Positions 7,178-15,853 of a stretch of 34,353 nucleotides of DNA are shown here, piece after piece. The position numbers and the translations under genes are program-made. Below the pieces are notes generated by a model that saw only the letters and a program-made list of their open reading frames with translations, did not search any database and was not told where the DNA came from. The DNA is taken from positions 1 through 34,353 of the forward strand of contig CAIPGK010000410.1 of the NCBI GenBank assembly GCA_903864575.1, written 5' to 3'. This DNA is from an uncultured Chloroflexota bacterium. GTDB taxonomy: Bacteria > Chloroflexota > Chloroflexia > Thermomicrobiales > UBA6265. How positions within the stretch are numbered: position 1 is the first letter of the stretch; each line of letters opens with the position of its first letter.

Positions 7178-7519
7178 TCAGTTCGTATCCGCGGCCTCCG
7201 GAGGGGGAGGCGCCACGGGGGTGTCGGATGCCGCCGGCGCCGATGCCGGGTTGACGGCATCCGGGGCCTGCCGCCGGATGCCGGGGGCTGCGATGGCTCC
7301 AAGGGCCGCCAGCGCGCCAAACAGATCGCGCCTGCTCCGCGGCCGCGGGATGGGTCCCTTGGCGGGAGGCAGGACGTGCTGCGCGACGGCGTGCTGGCGG
7401 GTCTTTGACGGGCGGTGGTAGCGGCCGGGCCGCGCCGCCAGTCGCTCCGCCGCGCCGGGGTCCGCGCCGGGGCGGGCTCCCGCCGCGTGGCGATTGACGA
7501 TGTACCGGTTCTCCAGCAT
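7178..7519 (-). CDS. Small predicted exported protein, Tat-like RR motif, function unknown
   Basis: I do not recognise this 113-residue protein. Its start is well supported: ggagg lies 7 nt before ATG 7519. The first 62 residues are basic and Pro/Ala/Arg-rich. Then comes SRRDLFGALAALGAIAAPG (RR at 63-64), which fits a twin-arginine signal with an unusually long n-region. The remaining tail is Pro/Ala-rich (PASAPAASDTPVAPPPPEAA) and looks disordered. It is encoded just upstream of, and co-directional with, the papain-like Tat protein, suggesting a shared export route or partnership. A frame of this kind in GC-rich DNA could be a chance ORF, and the ribosome binding site is the main argument for it. 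Confidence 0.45.
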   Translation of the reverse strand: MLENRYIVNRHAAGARPGADPGAAERLAARPGRYHRPSKTRQHAVAQHVLPPAKGPIPRPRSRRDLFGALAALGAIAAPGIRRQAPDAVNPASAPAASDTPVAPPPPEAADTN

Positions 7520-7698
7520 CTGCGAGCCTCCGGAGATTGGACCTTCTCGGTCCCGGCCGCCGGACCAATCCGGCGGCATCACCAGAGTAGGCAGGGGAGA
7601 ATGGCGGCGGCACGAGCGATTCCCACACGCTCCGGACATGGCGGTGGAGCGATGGGCACAGGATGGGTTCGGGGGGACTCCGGGGCCGTTGCGATGCG

Positions 7699-8373
7699 CT
7701 ACTTCACCAGCAGGCACCACGCCCGCTCGACATACCGGGTGAGCCCGTGCGCCTCGCTGAACTCGTCGATGGCGAGACGGCACCCGGGGAAACCAGTGGC
7801 GTAGTCGTGGGCCATGAAGACGCCGCCGGGAGCGAGGAGCGGCCAGAACGACCGCAGATCGGTCGCGACCGACTCGTAGGAGTGGTCGGCGTCGAGGTAG
7901 ATGAGTTCGGCCTGAAGCCCGATGGTGCGAAGCACGGAGCCTGCCATATTGGTGGGTGCTGCGAACGGGACGATCAGATCGTGGCATCCGGTGTGGATGA
8001 CGTTGGCGAGGAATTGATCATAGATCCGGGGATACCCGAATCGGCGATTCAGAGCCGTGCGCATGGGTGACGGGATGACCGTGCCGTCCGGTTCCTTGAC
8101 GAGATGAGTGCCGGCGCCGAGCCAGGTGTCGACGCAGACAATTTCCCGGCAGTCCACGTTGTGCTCGCGGCAGGCGCGTGCCATCGTGATGGCCGACCAG
8201 CCTCGCCACGTGCCGGCTTCGATGATGCGGGAGGGACGCACTTCGGCGATGAGGCGGCCGAAGATGGGATCAGTACCACCCCAGGTATGCCTGTCGAGCG
8301 GATACTCCTGCAGCGGGAAGCCTGCGTAGATGTCCTCATCACCGAACAGGGCTTCGCGTACCGTCGAGTACAT
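7699..8373 (-). CDS. Class I SAM-dependent methyltransferase (Methyltransf_24 / CmcI-like)
   Basis: A 224-residue enzyme predicted to move a methyl group from S-adenosylmethionine to a small molecule or glycan. SAM motif I reads IIEAGTWRGWSA. The acidic end of strand 2 is IVCVDTWLG. A later LIYLDADHSY with GGVFMAHDY matches the CmcI/macrocin-O-methyltransferase-type group, where the Asp/His cluster often binds a metal. ATG 8373 is chosen because tgggga lies before it; an upstream GTG at 8394 would add seven residues. It follows the acyltransferase gene by about 50 nt on the same strand, at the end of the carotenoid-modification operon. It may methylate the glycosyl part of a carotenoid, but it could equally serve another product. 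Confidence 0.75.
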   Translation of the reverse strand: MYSTVREALFGDEDIYAGFPLQEYPLDRHTWGGTDPIFGRLIAEVRPSRIIEAGTWRGWSAITMARACREHNVDCREIVCVDTWLGAGTHLVKEPDGTVIPSPMRTALNRRFGYPRIYDQFLANVIHTGCHDLIVPFAAPTNMAGSVLRTIGLQAELIYLDADHSYESVATDLRSFWPLLAPGGVFMAHDYATGFPGCRLAIDEFSEAHGLTRYVERAWCLLVK

Positions 8374-8423
8374 GGTTTTCCCCAGGGTACACACGGCGAT
8401 GCGGGACCGTGCCTCGCGATGGC

Positions 8424-9104
8424 TCAGGATACTCCGGACAGCAGGCGGACTTCCCGTTCGATGTGCGCGATGTGGGCGGGTTCGTCCTGCCAGGGGCGCT
8501 GTGGCTCCCCGAATCGGACGGTAATGCTCCAGTTCGGCCCGCGGCGATACTCGAAGCCGACCGGGACGATGGGCGCGCGGGTGCGCCCGTCGCGCTCCGC
8601 TAGCGCGGCGAACCGGAGGAACCCGGGTTTGAAGGGCAGGATTTCGTCGTCGTGGCGCTTCGGCGTCGGGTTCGGGTCGATGGTTGGGTATCCCTCCGGG
8701 AAGACGAGGACCAGTTCGCCGCCGCGCAAGGCCTCCACGTTCCGGCGGGTGGCCGCCAGCAACTGCGCGGTTTCGCTAACGGGCAGGCGGTTCGTGTGAT
8801 CGAAGCGGGGGGTGATGGTCCACCCCGCGGCATCCGAGGCGAGGGACATGACCCGATGGAGGCGAGGGTGGTCCACCCAGTCGAGGGTGACGGTGGCGCG
8901 CATTGGGCGAGGCAGGGTGGCGAGCAGCACGCAGCCGTCCCAGAAGTGGTGGAAATGGCGGGAGGCGAGGACGACGCCCCCCTCACGCGGGATGTTCTCC
9001 AGTCCCTCGACCGTGAGATCGATCTTCCTGCAACAGGCGCGCGCGGTGGCGCGGAGCGACTGCCAGGCGAACCAGGCGCTTACTTGCCGGGAATCGGTCG
9101 CCAT
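8424..9104 (-). CDS. PlsC-like lysophospholipid/glycolipid acyltransferase, probably for carotenoid glycoside acylation
   Basis: A 226-residue member of the LPLAT/AGPAT fold that transfers a fatty acyl chain to a hydroxyl at the membrane. The second conserved block is clear (LVFPEGYPTID, the FPEG motif). The first block reads SRHFHHFWDG, where the catalytic His and Asp are separated by five residues rather than the canonical four, a variant motif worth noting. ATG 9104 has ggag five bases upstream and overlaps the end of cruF by 25 bp, implying translational coupling. Its position after a carotenoid hydratase and glycosyltransferase suggests it acylates the sugar of a carotenoid glycoside, as known for green-sulfur and staphylococcal carotenoids. 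A role in phospholipid synthesis is the alternative. Confidence 0.75.
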   Translation of the reverse strand: MATDSRQVSAWFAWQSLRATARACCRKIDLTVEGLENIPREGGVVLASRHFHHFWDGCVLLATLPRPMRATVTLDWVDHPRLHRVMSLASDAAGWTITPRFDHTNRLPVSETAQLLAATRRNVEALRGGELVLVFPEGYPTIDPNPTPKRHDDEILPFKPGFLRFAALAERDGRTRAPIVPVGFEYRRGPNWSITVRFGEPQRPWQDEPAHIAHIEREVRLLSGVS

Positions 9105-9952
9105 GCCTGCTGCTCCGGAACTGGAACGGCCGACTGCCCGCGCGGCAAAAGGGCCAGCGCGGCGGGGATGACGCCGGCGACGATGGCGAGAATCACCGGC
9201 GGCCAGAGACCGGCGCTGAGGCTAAGGGCCATCGCGAAGACCATGTTCGCAACGTAGACAGCGTACGGAAACCAGGCGCGGCCCGTCAGCGATGCGGGAG
9301 AAATCTCCTCGCGCCAGAGCAGGCGGCTGATGCCCATGTAGAGCAGGCCAGTGGCGGACCAGCCGAGGAGATTCTGGATCGGCATGCCGTAGTATGGGCC
9401 GGAGACATGCCACTCCCAGAACTTCACGGACATGCCGGGATCGGCCATTGCCGGGTCGAGCACGAGGTCCCACGCGGTGAGCAGCCAGACGCCGATAGCG
9501 AGGGTCCAGAGGGATTCGCGGCCGCCGATCCGGGCCGCGATGAGGCGGCCGAGCAAGTAGGCGGCGAACCCGAGGTAGAACCAGGAGAGGGGGATGGTGA
9601 AGGGGACCCGGTCCATGACCTTCCAGCCGAGAAAATCGGTGTAGGCGTAGTTGCCGAAGGGGAACCCGGTGCCGGTGCCGACCAGTTCGCTGGTGAGCGA
9701 GAGGAAAAAGGAGACGAGGAAGAAGATGATGGTCTTCGCGCGCCCGACCGTGACCCAGCCGAACGCGAACATGGCGAGCGCGCCGAAGATCATGTGCGTC
9801 GCGCCGCCGTTCGACATGCCCAGCGCGTAGACCTTCATCGCGCGGGGGTCGCTCGCGAAGTTCGCGAGGTTGGGGATGACGACCAGCAACCCGAGCAGGC
9901 CGAACAGCAATGCCGCGATGTGGCCGACAAGGAACAGTTTGGCGAGTTTCAC
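9080..9952 (-). CDS. cruF: Carotenoid 1',2'-hydratase, CruF/DUF422 family membrane protein
   Basis: A 290-residue integral membrane protein with about seven hydrophobic helices. CruF-family enzymes add water across the terminal double bond of acyclic psi-ends of carotenoids, giving the hydroxyl needed for later steps. Family hallmarks are LTSELVGTGTGFPFGNYAYTD (residues about 84-104), a central ...AWDLVLDPAMA... stretch, and the SGPYYGMPIQNLLGW segment. The start is GTG 9952, whose GTGA overlaps the TGA of the glycosyltransferase gene by 4 bp. A longer open frame upstream is antisense shadow of that gene. Neighbours cruG, crtI, crtB and fni strongly support carotenoid metabolism. The exact carotenoid substrate is not visible. 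Confidence 0.88.
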   Translation of the reverse strand: MKLAKLFLVGHIAALLFGLLGLLVVIPNLANFASDPRAMKVYALGMSNGGATHMIFGALAMFAFGWVTVGRAKTIIFFLVSFFLSLTSELVGTGTGFPFGNYAYTDFLGWKVMDRVPFTIPLSWFYLGFAAYLLGRLIAARIGGRESLWTLAIGVWLLTAWDLVLDPAMADPGMSVKFWEWHVSGPYYGMPIQNLLGWSATGLLYMGISRLLWREEISPASLTGRAWFPYAVYVANMVFAMALSLSAGLWPPVILAIVAGVIPAALALLPRGQSAVPVPEQQAWRPIPGK

Positions 9953-11109
9953 GGCGTCCTCCCGCGTTTCGGGCTGTGGTCGCGGACGATCGTCCTGCCG
10001 CGCCAGGTGTGATGCCGCCGGGTGGCGCTGCGCCAGAGGGCGAGCGTGGCCGGCACGTCGGCCAGCGGCGAAAGCCAGTAAGTCCATGGGCGGTTCGGGT
10101 AGGCCCGGGCGGTTCCGGCGAGCACGCCCAGCCGAGCCACGAGCAACGCCCGGTTCAGGACCGCCGCCGGGCCGCTGTCGCGCCGGGTGAACAGCGCGAT
10201 CGGCAGCGGCAGCGCCTGCGCCAGCGTCGCTTCCGCCAGCAGCAACAGGGCGGTGCGGTTCACGAAGCTGTCCCGCATCGGCAGGGATCGGGACCAGTTG
10301 TCCCATGCATCCCGCCAGCCGCGATACATCTCCGTCACCGCGATGTCGCCCCCCTCGTGGAAGCCGGCGGTGTGGCCGGCGGCCGCCATCGCGCGGGCGA
10401 TGGTGACATCCTCGCAGAGGGACTCCCTGCCTGCGGTGAATCCTCCCACATCCAGCAGGGCGGCCCTGCGGTACAGGGCACATTGGCCGCTGGCCTGCAC
10501 CAGCGCGAGGTCCGTCGTGTCCTGCCCGGGGATACCGTAACGGTAGACAAGGGTGGTCAACAGGGATGGGTGCAGGATGCCCTCGGCAGGGCCGGAGAGC
10601 CGCTGCCGGGTGGCGACGCTGGTGGTCGCCGCGCCGCTGCGGATGATCTCGGAAAGCAGCGAACGCACGAGATCGGGTTGCGCCCGGACGTCGGCGTCGA
10701 TCGTGAGGACCCACTGCGCGGCGGGATCGGCAGCAAGGAGGGCGGTCTGGAGGCCGTGTGCCTTGCCGTTCCAGTCAGGGGGAATGGGGGCAGCGTCGAT
10801 CAGGCGCACGCGGGGATCGCGCCGGGCGAAGGCGGCGACGATGTCGTGCGTGCCGTCGGTCGATCCGCCGTCGGAGACGAGGATTTCGGCCACCTCGCGC
10901 GGTTGGCGGATCATCCCCTCGAGGCAGGGGGCCAGCCGGTCCTCCTCGTTCAGGACCGGGACGATGACGGAGACGCGCTCACCGGGCAGCCGGGCGTGAG
11001 TGGGGGCGATGGGCGACCCGCCCGCGGTTCTGGCCATGCGGGAGAAGACGCGCGCCGCCGCGATCGCCTGCAGGACCGCGAGGATCAGCAGCAGCCGTTT
11101 CCCGGTCAT
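9949..11109 (-). CDS. cruG: GT2-family glycosyltransferase, CruG-like (carotenoid 2'-O-glycosyltransferase)
   Basis: A 386-residue glycosyltransferase of the GT-A fold. An N-terminal hydrophobic segment (LLLILAVLQAIAAARVF) is followed by VSVIVPVLNEEDRL, LVSDGGSTDGT and LTIDADV, the nucleotide-sugar and DxD (here DAD) motifs. Two or more C-terminal hydrophobic helices anchor it in the membrane. Linked to cruF, it is expected to glycosylate the hydroxyl at the psi-end made by the desaturation/hydration steps. ATG 11109 follows ggaggcgcgca; the 39 extra in-frame residues upstream lie in the crtI promoter region and are not used. It overlaps cruF by 4 bp. It is divergent from crtI, with 110 bp of shared control region. 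Confidence 0.8.
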   Translation of the reverse strand: MTGKRLLLILAVLQAIAAARVFSRMARTAGGSPIAPTHARLPGERVSVIVPVLNEEDRLAPCLEGMIRQPREVAEILVSDGGSTDGTHDIVAAFARRDPRVRLIDAAPIPPDWNGKAHGLQTALLAADPAAQWVLTIDADVRAQPDLVRSLLSEIIRSGAATTSVATRQRLSGPAEGILHPSLLTTLVYRYGIPGQDTTDLALVQASGQCALYRRAALLDVGGFTAGRESLCEDVTIARAMAAAGHTAGFHEGGDIAVTEMYRGWRDAWDNWSRSLPMRDSFVNRTALLLLAEATLAQALPLPIALFTRRDSGPAAVLNRALLVARLGVLAGTARAYPNRPWTYWLSPLADVPATLALWRSATRRHHTWRGRTIVRDHSPKRGRTP

Positions 11110-11151
11110 TGCGCGCCTCCGGCCACGGTAGCGAGGGGGAGCGTGCGCCTC

Positions 11152-11180
11152 TCGACAGCAGGGAGAGGGGTGGCTAGCAT
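11152..11180 (+). promoter_or_regulatory. Probable crtI promoter in the cruG-crtI divergent region
   Basis: TCGACA (11152-11157; one mismatch to TTGACA), a 17-nt spacer and TAGCAT (11175-11180; 4 of 6 matches to TATAAT) lie about 40 nt before the crtI GTG. The opposite-strand promoter for cruG-cruF must overlap this short region, but I could not place it. Confidence 0.4.
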
Positions 11181-11219
11181 GGACGGGAACGGTCCGGGAT
11201 CGAGCGGAAAAGAGGCCTC

Positions 11220-12728
11220 GTGACAACGCAGCGCATCATCGTCATCGGCAGCGGGTTCGGCGGGCTCGCGGCGGCCATTCGATTGGCGTCGCGCGGGCAC
11301 GAGGTGACCATCGTCGAGAAGCGCGACCAGCCGGGCGGGCGGGCCTACGTCTACCGGCAGGATGGGTTCACCTTCGACGGCGGGCCGACCGTGATCACCG
11401 CGCCGTGGCTGATCCGCGATCTGTTCGAGCTTTCGGGCCGCAACGCCGACGACTACGTGACGATGGTCCCGGTCGACCCGTTCTACCGGATTTTCTTCCC
11501 GGACGGATCGCATTTCGACTACACCGGCGAACAGGACCGGATGATCGCCGAGATGCGCCGGATCGGCGCGTCGGAGGCGGACGTCACAGGCTACCGCGAT
11601 TTCGTGGAAATGAGCCGGAAAATCTTCGCCAAGGGCTTCACCGATCTGGCCGACGTGCCCTTCCTGACCTTCAAGGACATGATGGCGATCGCCCCGGATC
11701 TCGTGAAATTGAAGAGTTTTCTCTCCGTCTACGACTTCGTGGCGCAGCGGGTAAAGGAACCCCGGCTGCGGCAGGCGCTCTCGTTCCACCCGTTGCTGGT
11801 TGGGGGGAATCCCTTCCAGACATCGAGCATCTACACCCTGATCCACTACCTTGAGCGGGAGTGGGGCGTCTGGTTCGCGATGGGGGGAACCGGCGCGCTG
11901 GTCGATGCGCTGGTCACGCTGTTTGGCGAACTTGGCGGCAGGATCCGGTTCGACGCCGAGGTCGCGGAAATCACCACCGAGCGCGGCATCGCGACCGGCG
12001 TCCGGCTGACGTCCGGCGAGACGCTCCCGGCGGACGCCGTCGTCTGCAACGCGGATGTGGCCGGCGCCTACCAGAATCTGCTGCCCGCGCGGGTTCGCCG
12101 CAAATACACCGATGAGCGGCTCGCCAGGATGCGCTACTCGATGTCGCTGGTGGTCATCTACTTTGGGACCGACCGCCAGTACCGCGGCACTGATGGCCCG
12201 GTTCTCGCCCACCACGACATCATCCTCGGCCCGCGCTACCGGGGCCTGCTGGACGACATCTTCAACAAGAAAATCCTCGCGGATGACTTCTCGCTCTACC
12301 TGCACATGCCGACCCTGACCGACCCGTCGCTCGCGCCGGAGGGGTGCGATGCCTTCTACGTCCTCTCTCCGGTGCCGCACCTGGGGGGAGATGTCGACTG
12401 GGAGCAGGCCGCGAAGCCCTATCGGGACCGGATCATGCAGTTCCTGGAGGACCGTTACCTGCCGGGGCTGTCGAAGCACATCGTGACCGAGCGGATGATC
12501 GACCCGCGCCACTTCGCGGGGACCCTCAACAGTTACCTCGGTTCGGCCTTCTCGGTGGAGCCGATCCTCACCCAGTCGGCGTGGTTCCGCCCGCACAACC
12601 GGTCGGAGGACGTGCCCAATCTCTATTTCGTCGGAGCGGGAACGCACCCGGGGGCGGGGATGCCGGGCGTGCTGTCGTCGGCGGTCATCGTGGACGACCT
12701 CATCGCGGCGGAGACGGACCGGGGCTAG
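11220..12728 (+). CDS. crtI: Phytoene desaturase, CrtI type
   Basis: A 502-residue FAD-dependent desaturase that introduces double bonds into phytoene to give lycopene or a related acyclic product at the membrane. The dinucleotide motif GSGFGGLAAAIRLASRGHEV is at residues 10-29, followed by EKRDQPGGRA and FTFDGGPTVIT. The C-terminal signature NLYFVGAGTHPGAGMPGVL is the bacterial phytoene-dehydrogenase fingerprint. Length is normal for the family. The start is GTG 11220. It is the only desaturase in view and there is no cyclase gene here, consistent with an acyclic end product modified by cruF and cruG. Its stop lies only 10 bp from the convergent crtB stop. Confidence 0.93.
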   Translation: MTTQRIIVIGSGFGGLAAAIRLASRGHEVTIVEKRDQPGGRAYVYRQDGFTFDGGPTVITAPWLIRDLFELSGRNADDYVTMVPVDPFYRIFFPDGSHFDYTGEQDRMIAEMRRIGASEADVTGYRDFVEMSRKIFAKGFTDLADVPFLTFKDMMAIAPDLVKLKSFLSVYDFVAQRVKEPRLRQALSFHPLLVGGNPFQTSSIYTLIHYLEREWGVWFAMGGTGALVDALVTLFGELGGRIRFDAEVAEITTERGIATGVRLTSGETLPADAVVCNADVAGAYQNLLPARVRRKYTDERLARMRYSMSLVVIYFGTDRQYRGTDGPVLAHHDIILGPRYRGLLDDIFNKKILADDFSLYLHMPTLTDPSLAPEGCDAFYVLSPVPHLGGDVDWEQAAKPYRDRIMQFLEDRYLPGLSKHIVTERMIDPRHFAGTLNSYLGSAFSVEPILTQSAWFRPHNRSEDVPNLYFVGAGTHPGAGMPGVLSSAVIVDDLIAAETDRG

Positions 12729-12738
12729 CGCCATCCCG

Positions 12739-13683
12739 TCATCCCCGCGCGCCGGGAACCGGCAAATCGGCGGCGGCATGGCGGACGAAGGTGGCGGCAA
12801 TGCCCGGAACCGCACGCAACTTGCGGCGTCCGGAGACGCGCGCGCGGCCGGCGAAGACGTCGCAGTTCATTTCCTCGATGCGGGTGAGGATCGCGCCGTA
12901 GAGATTGGCGCCAGCCATCGCGGTCAGGCGACCGCTTGGGGAGAGGGCGGCATAGCCCTCCTCGGCGGAACGGTAGAGGGCGCGGGCGCGGTTGATTTCG
13001 TAGGCGATCAAGTCGGGAAAGCGGCCGGTCGGGATGCCGGCGATGGTGGCCTCCGGGTCGCAGCCGAAGGCGGCGAGGTCCTCGATCGGCAGGTAGAGAC
13101 GGCCATTGCGCCCGTCCTCCGCCACGTCGCGGAGAATGTTCGTGAGTTGCATCGCGCGGCCGAGGTCGACGGCGTGGGGCAGCGCATCCTCGTCGGTGCA
13201 CCCGAGGATCGGGGCGACCATCAGGCCGACGGTGCCCGCAACCCGGTAGCAGTAGAGGGAGAGATCGTCCCAGGCGGCGAAGCGGACGGTAGCAAGGTCG
13301 GTCCTGATGCCGGCAATCAGGTCGCGCGCCGGCTGCACGGGGATGCCGTACCGCGCGCGGGCGACGGCGAATGCGATGGCGACCGGGTGCGTCGGCGCGT
13401 CGATCTCCCGTTCCCATGCGTCGAGTTCGGCGGCGGCGAGGGCGGGGTCCGGCGCGTGGTCGGCGATGTCGTCGGCGATCCGGCACCAGGCGTAGACGGC
13501 GTGGACGGCCTTGCGGCGTTCCGGCGGCAGGCAATGGCTGGCGATAAAGAAGGTGCGCCCGTGGCTGCGGCTGATCTCGCCGCACAGGTCCCAGTCGGCG
13601 TCGCCGGGAGAGGCCGCGTCGCCGCGCGCGAGCCATTCGTTGCGGATGAGCCAGTCGCCGCGGCTGGCGAGATCGCGGATCAT
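12739..13683 (-). CDS. crtB: Phytoene/squalene synthase, CrtB type
   Basis: About 314 residues. The enzyme condenses two geranylgeranyl diphosphates into phytoene, the first committed carotenoid step. The two Asp-rich Mg-diphosphate sites are seen as [13 protein letters not shown] and [20 protein letters not shown]. The N-terminal [16 protein letters not shown] matches the CrtB start of domain. ATG 13683 overlaps the fni stop as ATGA; an ATG two codons earlier (13689) is equally possible. Co-transcription with fni is therefore almost certain. Much longer open frames on this strand reach into the fni gene but encode nothing related. Confidence 0.92.
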   Translation of the reverse strand: MIRDLASRGDWLIRNEWLARGDAASPGDADWDLCGEISRSHGRTFFIASHCLPPERRKAVHAVYAWCRIADDIADHAPDPALAAAELDAWEREIDAPTHPVAIAFAVARARYGIPVQPARDLIAGIRTDLATVRFAAWDDLSLYCYRVAGTVGLMVAPILGCTDEDALPHAVDLGRAMQLTNILRDVAEDGRNGRLYLPIEDLAAFGCDPEATIAGIPTGRFPDLIAYEINRARALYRSAEEGYAALSPSGRLTAMAGANLYGAILTRIEEMNCDVFAGRARVSGRRKLRAVPGIAATFVRHAAADLPVPGARG

Positions 13684-14729
13684 GGCCATCGCGGGAGTCC
13701 GTCGACGAGCAGTTCGGATTGCCGCAAGGCGGCGAGATCGCCAGCCCCAGCCGCGAACATGCTGACCCGCAACTGGTCGATGGTGGCGGCCAGCAGATCG
13801 TGGGCAGCCGTGTCGGATGCAGCGGCGGCGCGGAGCAGCGGTGCGGCGATGCCGACAAGGTCCGCGCCAAGCGCGATCGCCTTTGCCGCATCGACTCCGG
13901 AGCGCAGGCCGCCGCTGGCGAAGACGGGCAGGTTCGGAGCGGCCGCGCGAACCATCCGCAGGCTCTCGGCGGTGGGGATGCCCCAGTCGGTGAATGCGCC
14001 CGCCACGGCGCGGAGGCGTTCGGTTGGAGCGCGGTGGCGCTCGACCTCGCTCCAGGAGGTGCCGCCCGCGCCGCCGACGTCGATGGCGCTTACCCCGGCG
14101 TCGACGAGACGGCGCGCCACCGCGCCGGAGATGCCCCAACCGACCTCCTTCACGATGACCGGAACCGGGAGGGCGGCACAGACCCGCTCGATCTCGCGCA
14201 GGAGGCCGCTCCAGTTGGTATTGCCATCGGCCTGCACCGCTTCCTGCAACGGGTTGAGATGGAGGGCAAGGGCATCCGCGCCGATCATTTCGACGGCGCG
14301 GCGGCACTCGTCCGGGCCATAGCCGTAGTTCAGCTGGATCGCGCCGAGGTTGGCGAAGAGGAGGATGTCCGGCGCGTGCTGCCGGATCGTGAAACCGGCG
14401 GAGAGCGAGGGGCGCTCGATGGCGATGCGCTGGGAGCCGACGCCCATCGCCACGCCCAGTGATTGCGCGGCGGCCGCGAGGCGGCGGTTGATCTCGGCGG
14501 CGCGCTCCACCCCGCCAGTCATGCCGGAAATGAGGATCGGGGCGCGCAGCGGCTTCCCGAACAGCCGGGTCGTCGTATCGATGCCCGCGAGGTCGAGATC
14601 CGGCAGGGCGCAATGCACCAGACGATAGCGATCGAGCCCGGTTGCCACTCCGGAGGCGACCGGATCGTCGAGCACGATCTGAATGTGTTCCTGTTTGCGC
14701 CCTGCGATGCGGGCCGGATCGTCGCTCAT
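13680..14729 (-). CDS. fni: Type 2 isopentenyl-diphosphate delta-isomerase (FMN-dependent)
   Basis: A 349-residue flavoenzyme that interconverts IPP and DMAPP, feeding isoprenoid synthesis. Expected length and motifs are present: [11 protein letters not shown] near residue 70, [10 protein letters not shown], an [17 protein letters not shown] substrate loop, [21 protein letters not shown] (FMN phosphate region) and FASGGLRSG. The start ATG 14729 is placed by homology to the family N-terminus ([15 protein letters not shown]); the ribosome binding site is weak. It heads a two-gene operon with crtB, a common arrangement in carotenoid-producing bacteria. Confidence 0.92.
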   Translation of the reverse strand: MSDDPARIAGRKQEHIQIVLDDPVASGVATGLDRYRLVHCALPDLDLAGIDTTTRLFGKPLRAPILISGMTGGVERAAEINRRLAAAAQSLGVAMGVGSQRIAIERPSLSAGFTIRQHAPDILLFANLGAIQLNYGYGPDECRRAVEMIGADALALHLNPLQEAVQADGNTNWSGLLREIERVCAALPVPVIVKEVGWGISGAVARRLVDAGVSAIDVGGAGGTSWSEVERHRAPTERLRAVAGAFTDWGIPTAESLRMVRAAAPNLPVFASGGLRSGVDAAKAIALGADLVGIAAPLLRAAAASDTAAHDLLAATIDQLRVSMFAAGAGDLAALRQSELLVDGLPRWP

Positions 14730-15017
14730 GGCCGGAGATCCGTGTCGTGATGGCCGGTCAGGCGGGGCCCGCTTGGAGCGGACTGCCAATCGTCCGCAAG
14801 TACGCTGGTCGACGCGACTGATGCTTCGGCGTTGCGTCGCGCCTTTGCGTCGAAGAGGGTACGCGACCGCATTCCGCGAAACGAAGACGTTCACTACATA
14901 GATTACCAGCCTTGCGCGGTATCGGTGAGGCATCATGCTGACGGCCGCTGACGGGCCGCTGGAATGCGAGCCGCGTACCCTGAAACGGCAACCATGCGCG
15001 GAGGAACATCCCGCCTG
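14730..15017. other. Divergent intergenic region, fni / duplicated glycosyltransferase
   Basis: About 290 nt lie between the fni start (-) and the truncated glycosyltransferase copy (+). It is locally less GC-rich than the genes (for example ttcactacatagattacc near 14890-14907), as expected of a promoter region. I could not assign convincing -35/-10 pairs on either strand. No gene seen. Confidence 0.4.
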
Positions 15018-15557
15018 ATGTCGCAAGACGATGAGCGGTCGCGTCCCTTCCGCCGTGCCGGACGTTTGCGAGAACACTCGAACGTCCGGCTCATTCAGGA
15101 TCGGACGAAGTTGACCGAACCCATCGTCAGCGGTTGTGGTGAGCGCACGCTGAATGGGCACACAGCGGCAGCGACCGTGGCCCTGGCCTCCGTGGTGGGG
15201 TTCGTCGCGCGCGTTGCCTCGACGCGGCTGTCGCTGTTCCACGATGAGGCGGCGACGCTGCTGGCCGCCAAGCGCATCCGGGACATCGGCATCCCGAAAC
15301 TGCCAGGCGGAGTGCTGCACCTGCACGGAGCGGTGATCTCCTCCCTGCTTGCGCCGCGTGACTGGCTGGGTAGGCTCGATAGTGCCAACGTCGAAAACCT
15401 CCGGATCATCAACGCGGTGATCGGTACCGCGGCGATTGTGCTGGCATGTCTTGTCGGCCGGACGGCGAGCGGTTCGCTGGCGGTCGGCGTGGGGGCGGCC
15501 GTGCTGGCTGCGCTCGACCCGGTGAAGGTGCTCTGGGGGAGCTCTCTCCGCAGGTAG
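15018..15557 (+). pseudogene. Truncated duplicate of the downstream GT39-like membrane glycosyltransferase
   Basis: The reading frame ends at WGSSLRR, followed by TAG. From about residue 45 to its end it aligns without gaps to the N-terminal part of the intact gene that follows: [14 protein letters not shown] with [31 protein letters not shown] with [16 protein letters not shown], and VLWGSSLRR with VLWGSYLRM. The stop codon aligns to a Tyr codon (TAT) in the intact copy and similarity fades right after it. This is a decayed tandem duplication holding only the first two membrane helices and the catalytic DE loop. ATG 15018 is 12 nt after a ggagga and is one of several possible starts. Divergence between copies is substantial, so the duplication is not recent. 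Confidence 0.7.
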
Positions 15558-15853
15558 GCAACCATCCCCGGATGGCGCTCCGCTGAGTGATTGCGCGAGG
15601 GCCGTGTGGCGCGGCGCTGCCCGGCCAGTCGCGAGCCCCATGCGCCGACGAGATGCGTGGGGATGGCGAGCGCCGCGCGCCGTGCCCGCGTGATCGCGTA
15701 CCATCTCCGCGTTCAGCGGGGGATGTGGCGGTGCGCCCCAGGCGAGCGCGGGATCAACGCGTGGAAGATGAGTCCACGTCGGCGGTTGGGGAGACGTGCT
15801 TGCTTGCTCGTGGGGGCTTGAACCGGCTTTGGCTCGGGTGGGGAACGGACAAG

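Noticed and set aside
9080-10714. A 544-codon frame joining cruF to an upstream extension
   Set aside because: The N-terminal 254 codons are antisense-like, out-of-frame reading of cruG. The GTG at 9952 with a 4-bp overlap gives a normal CruF length.
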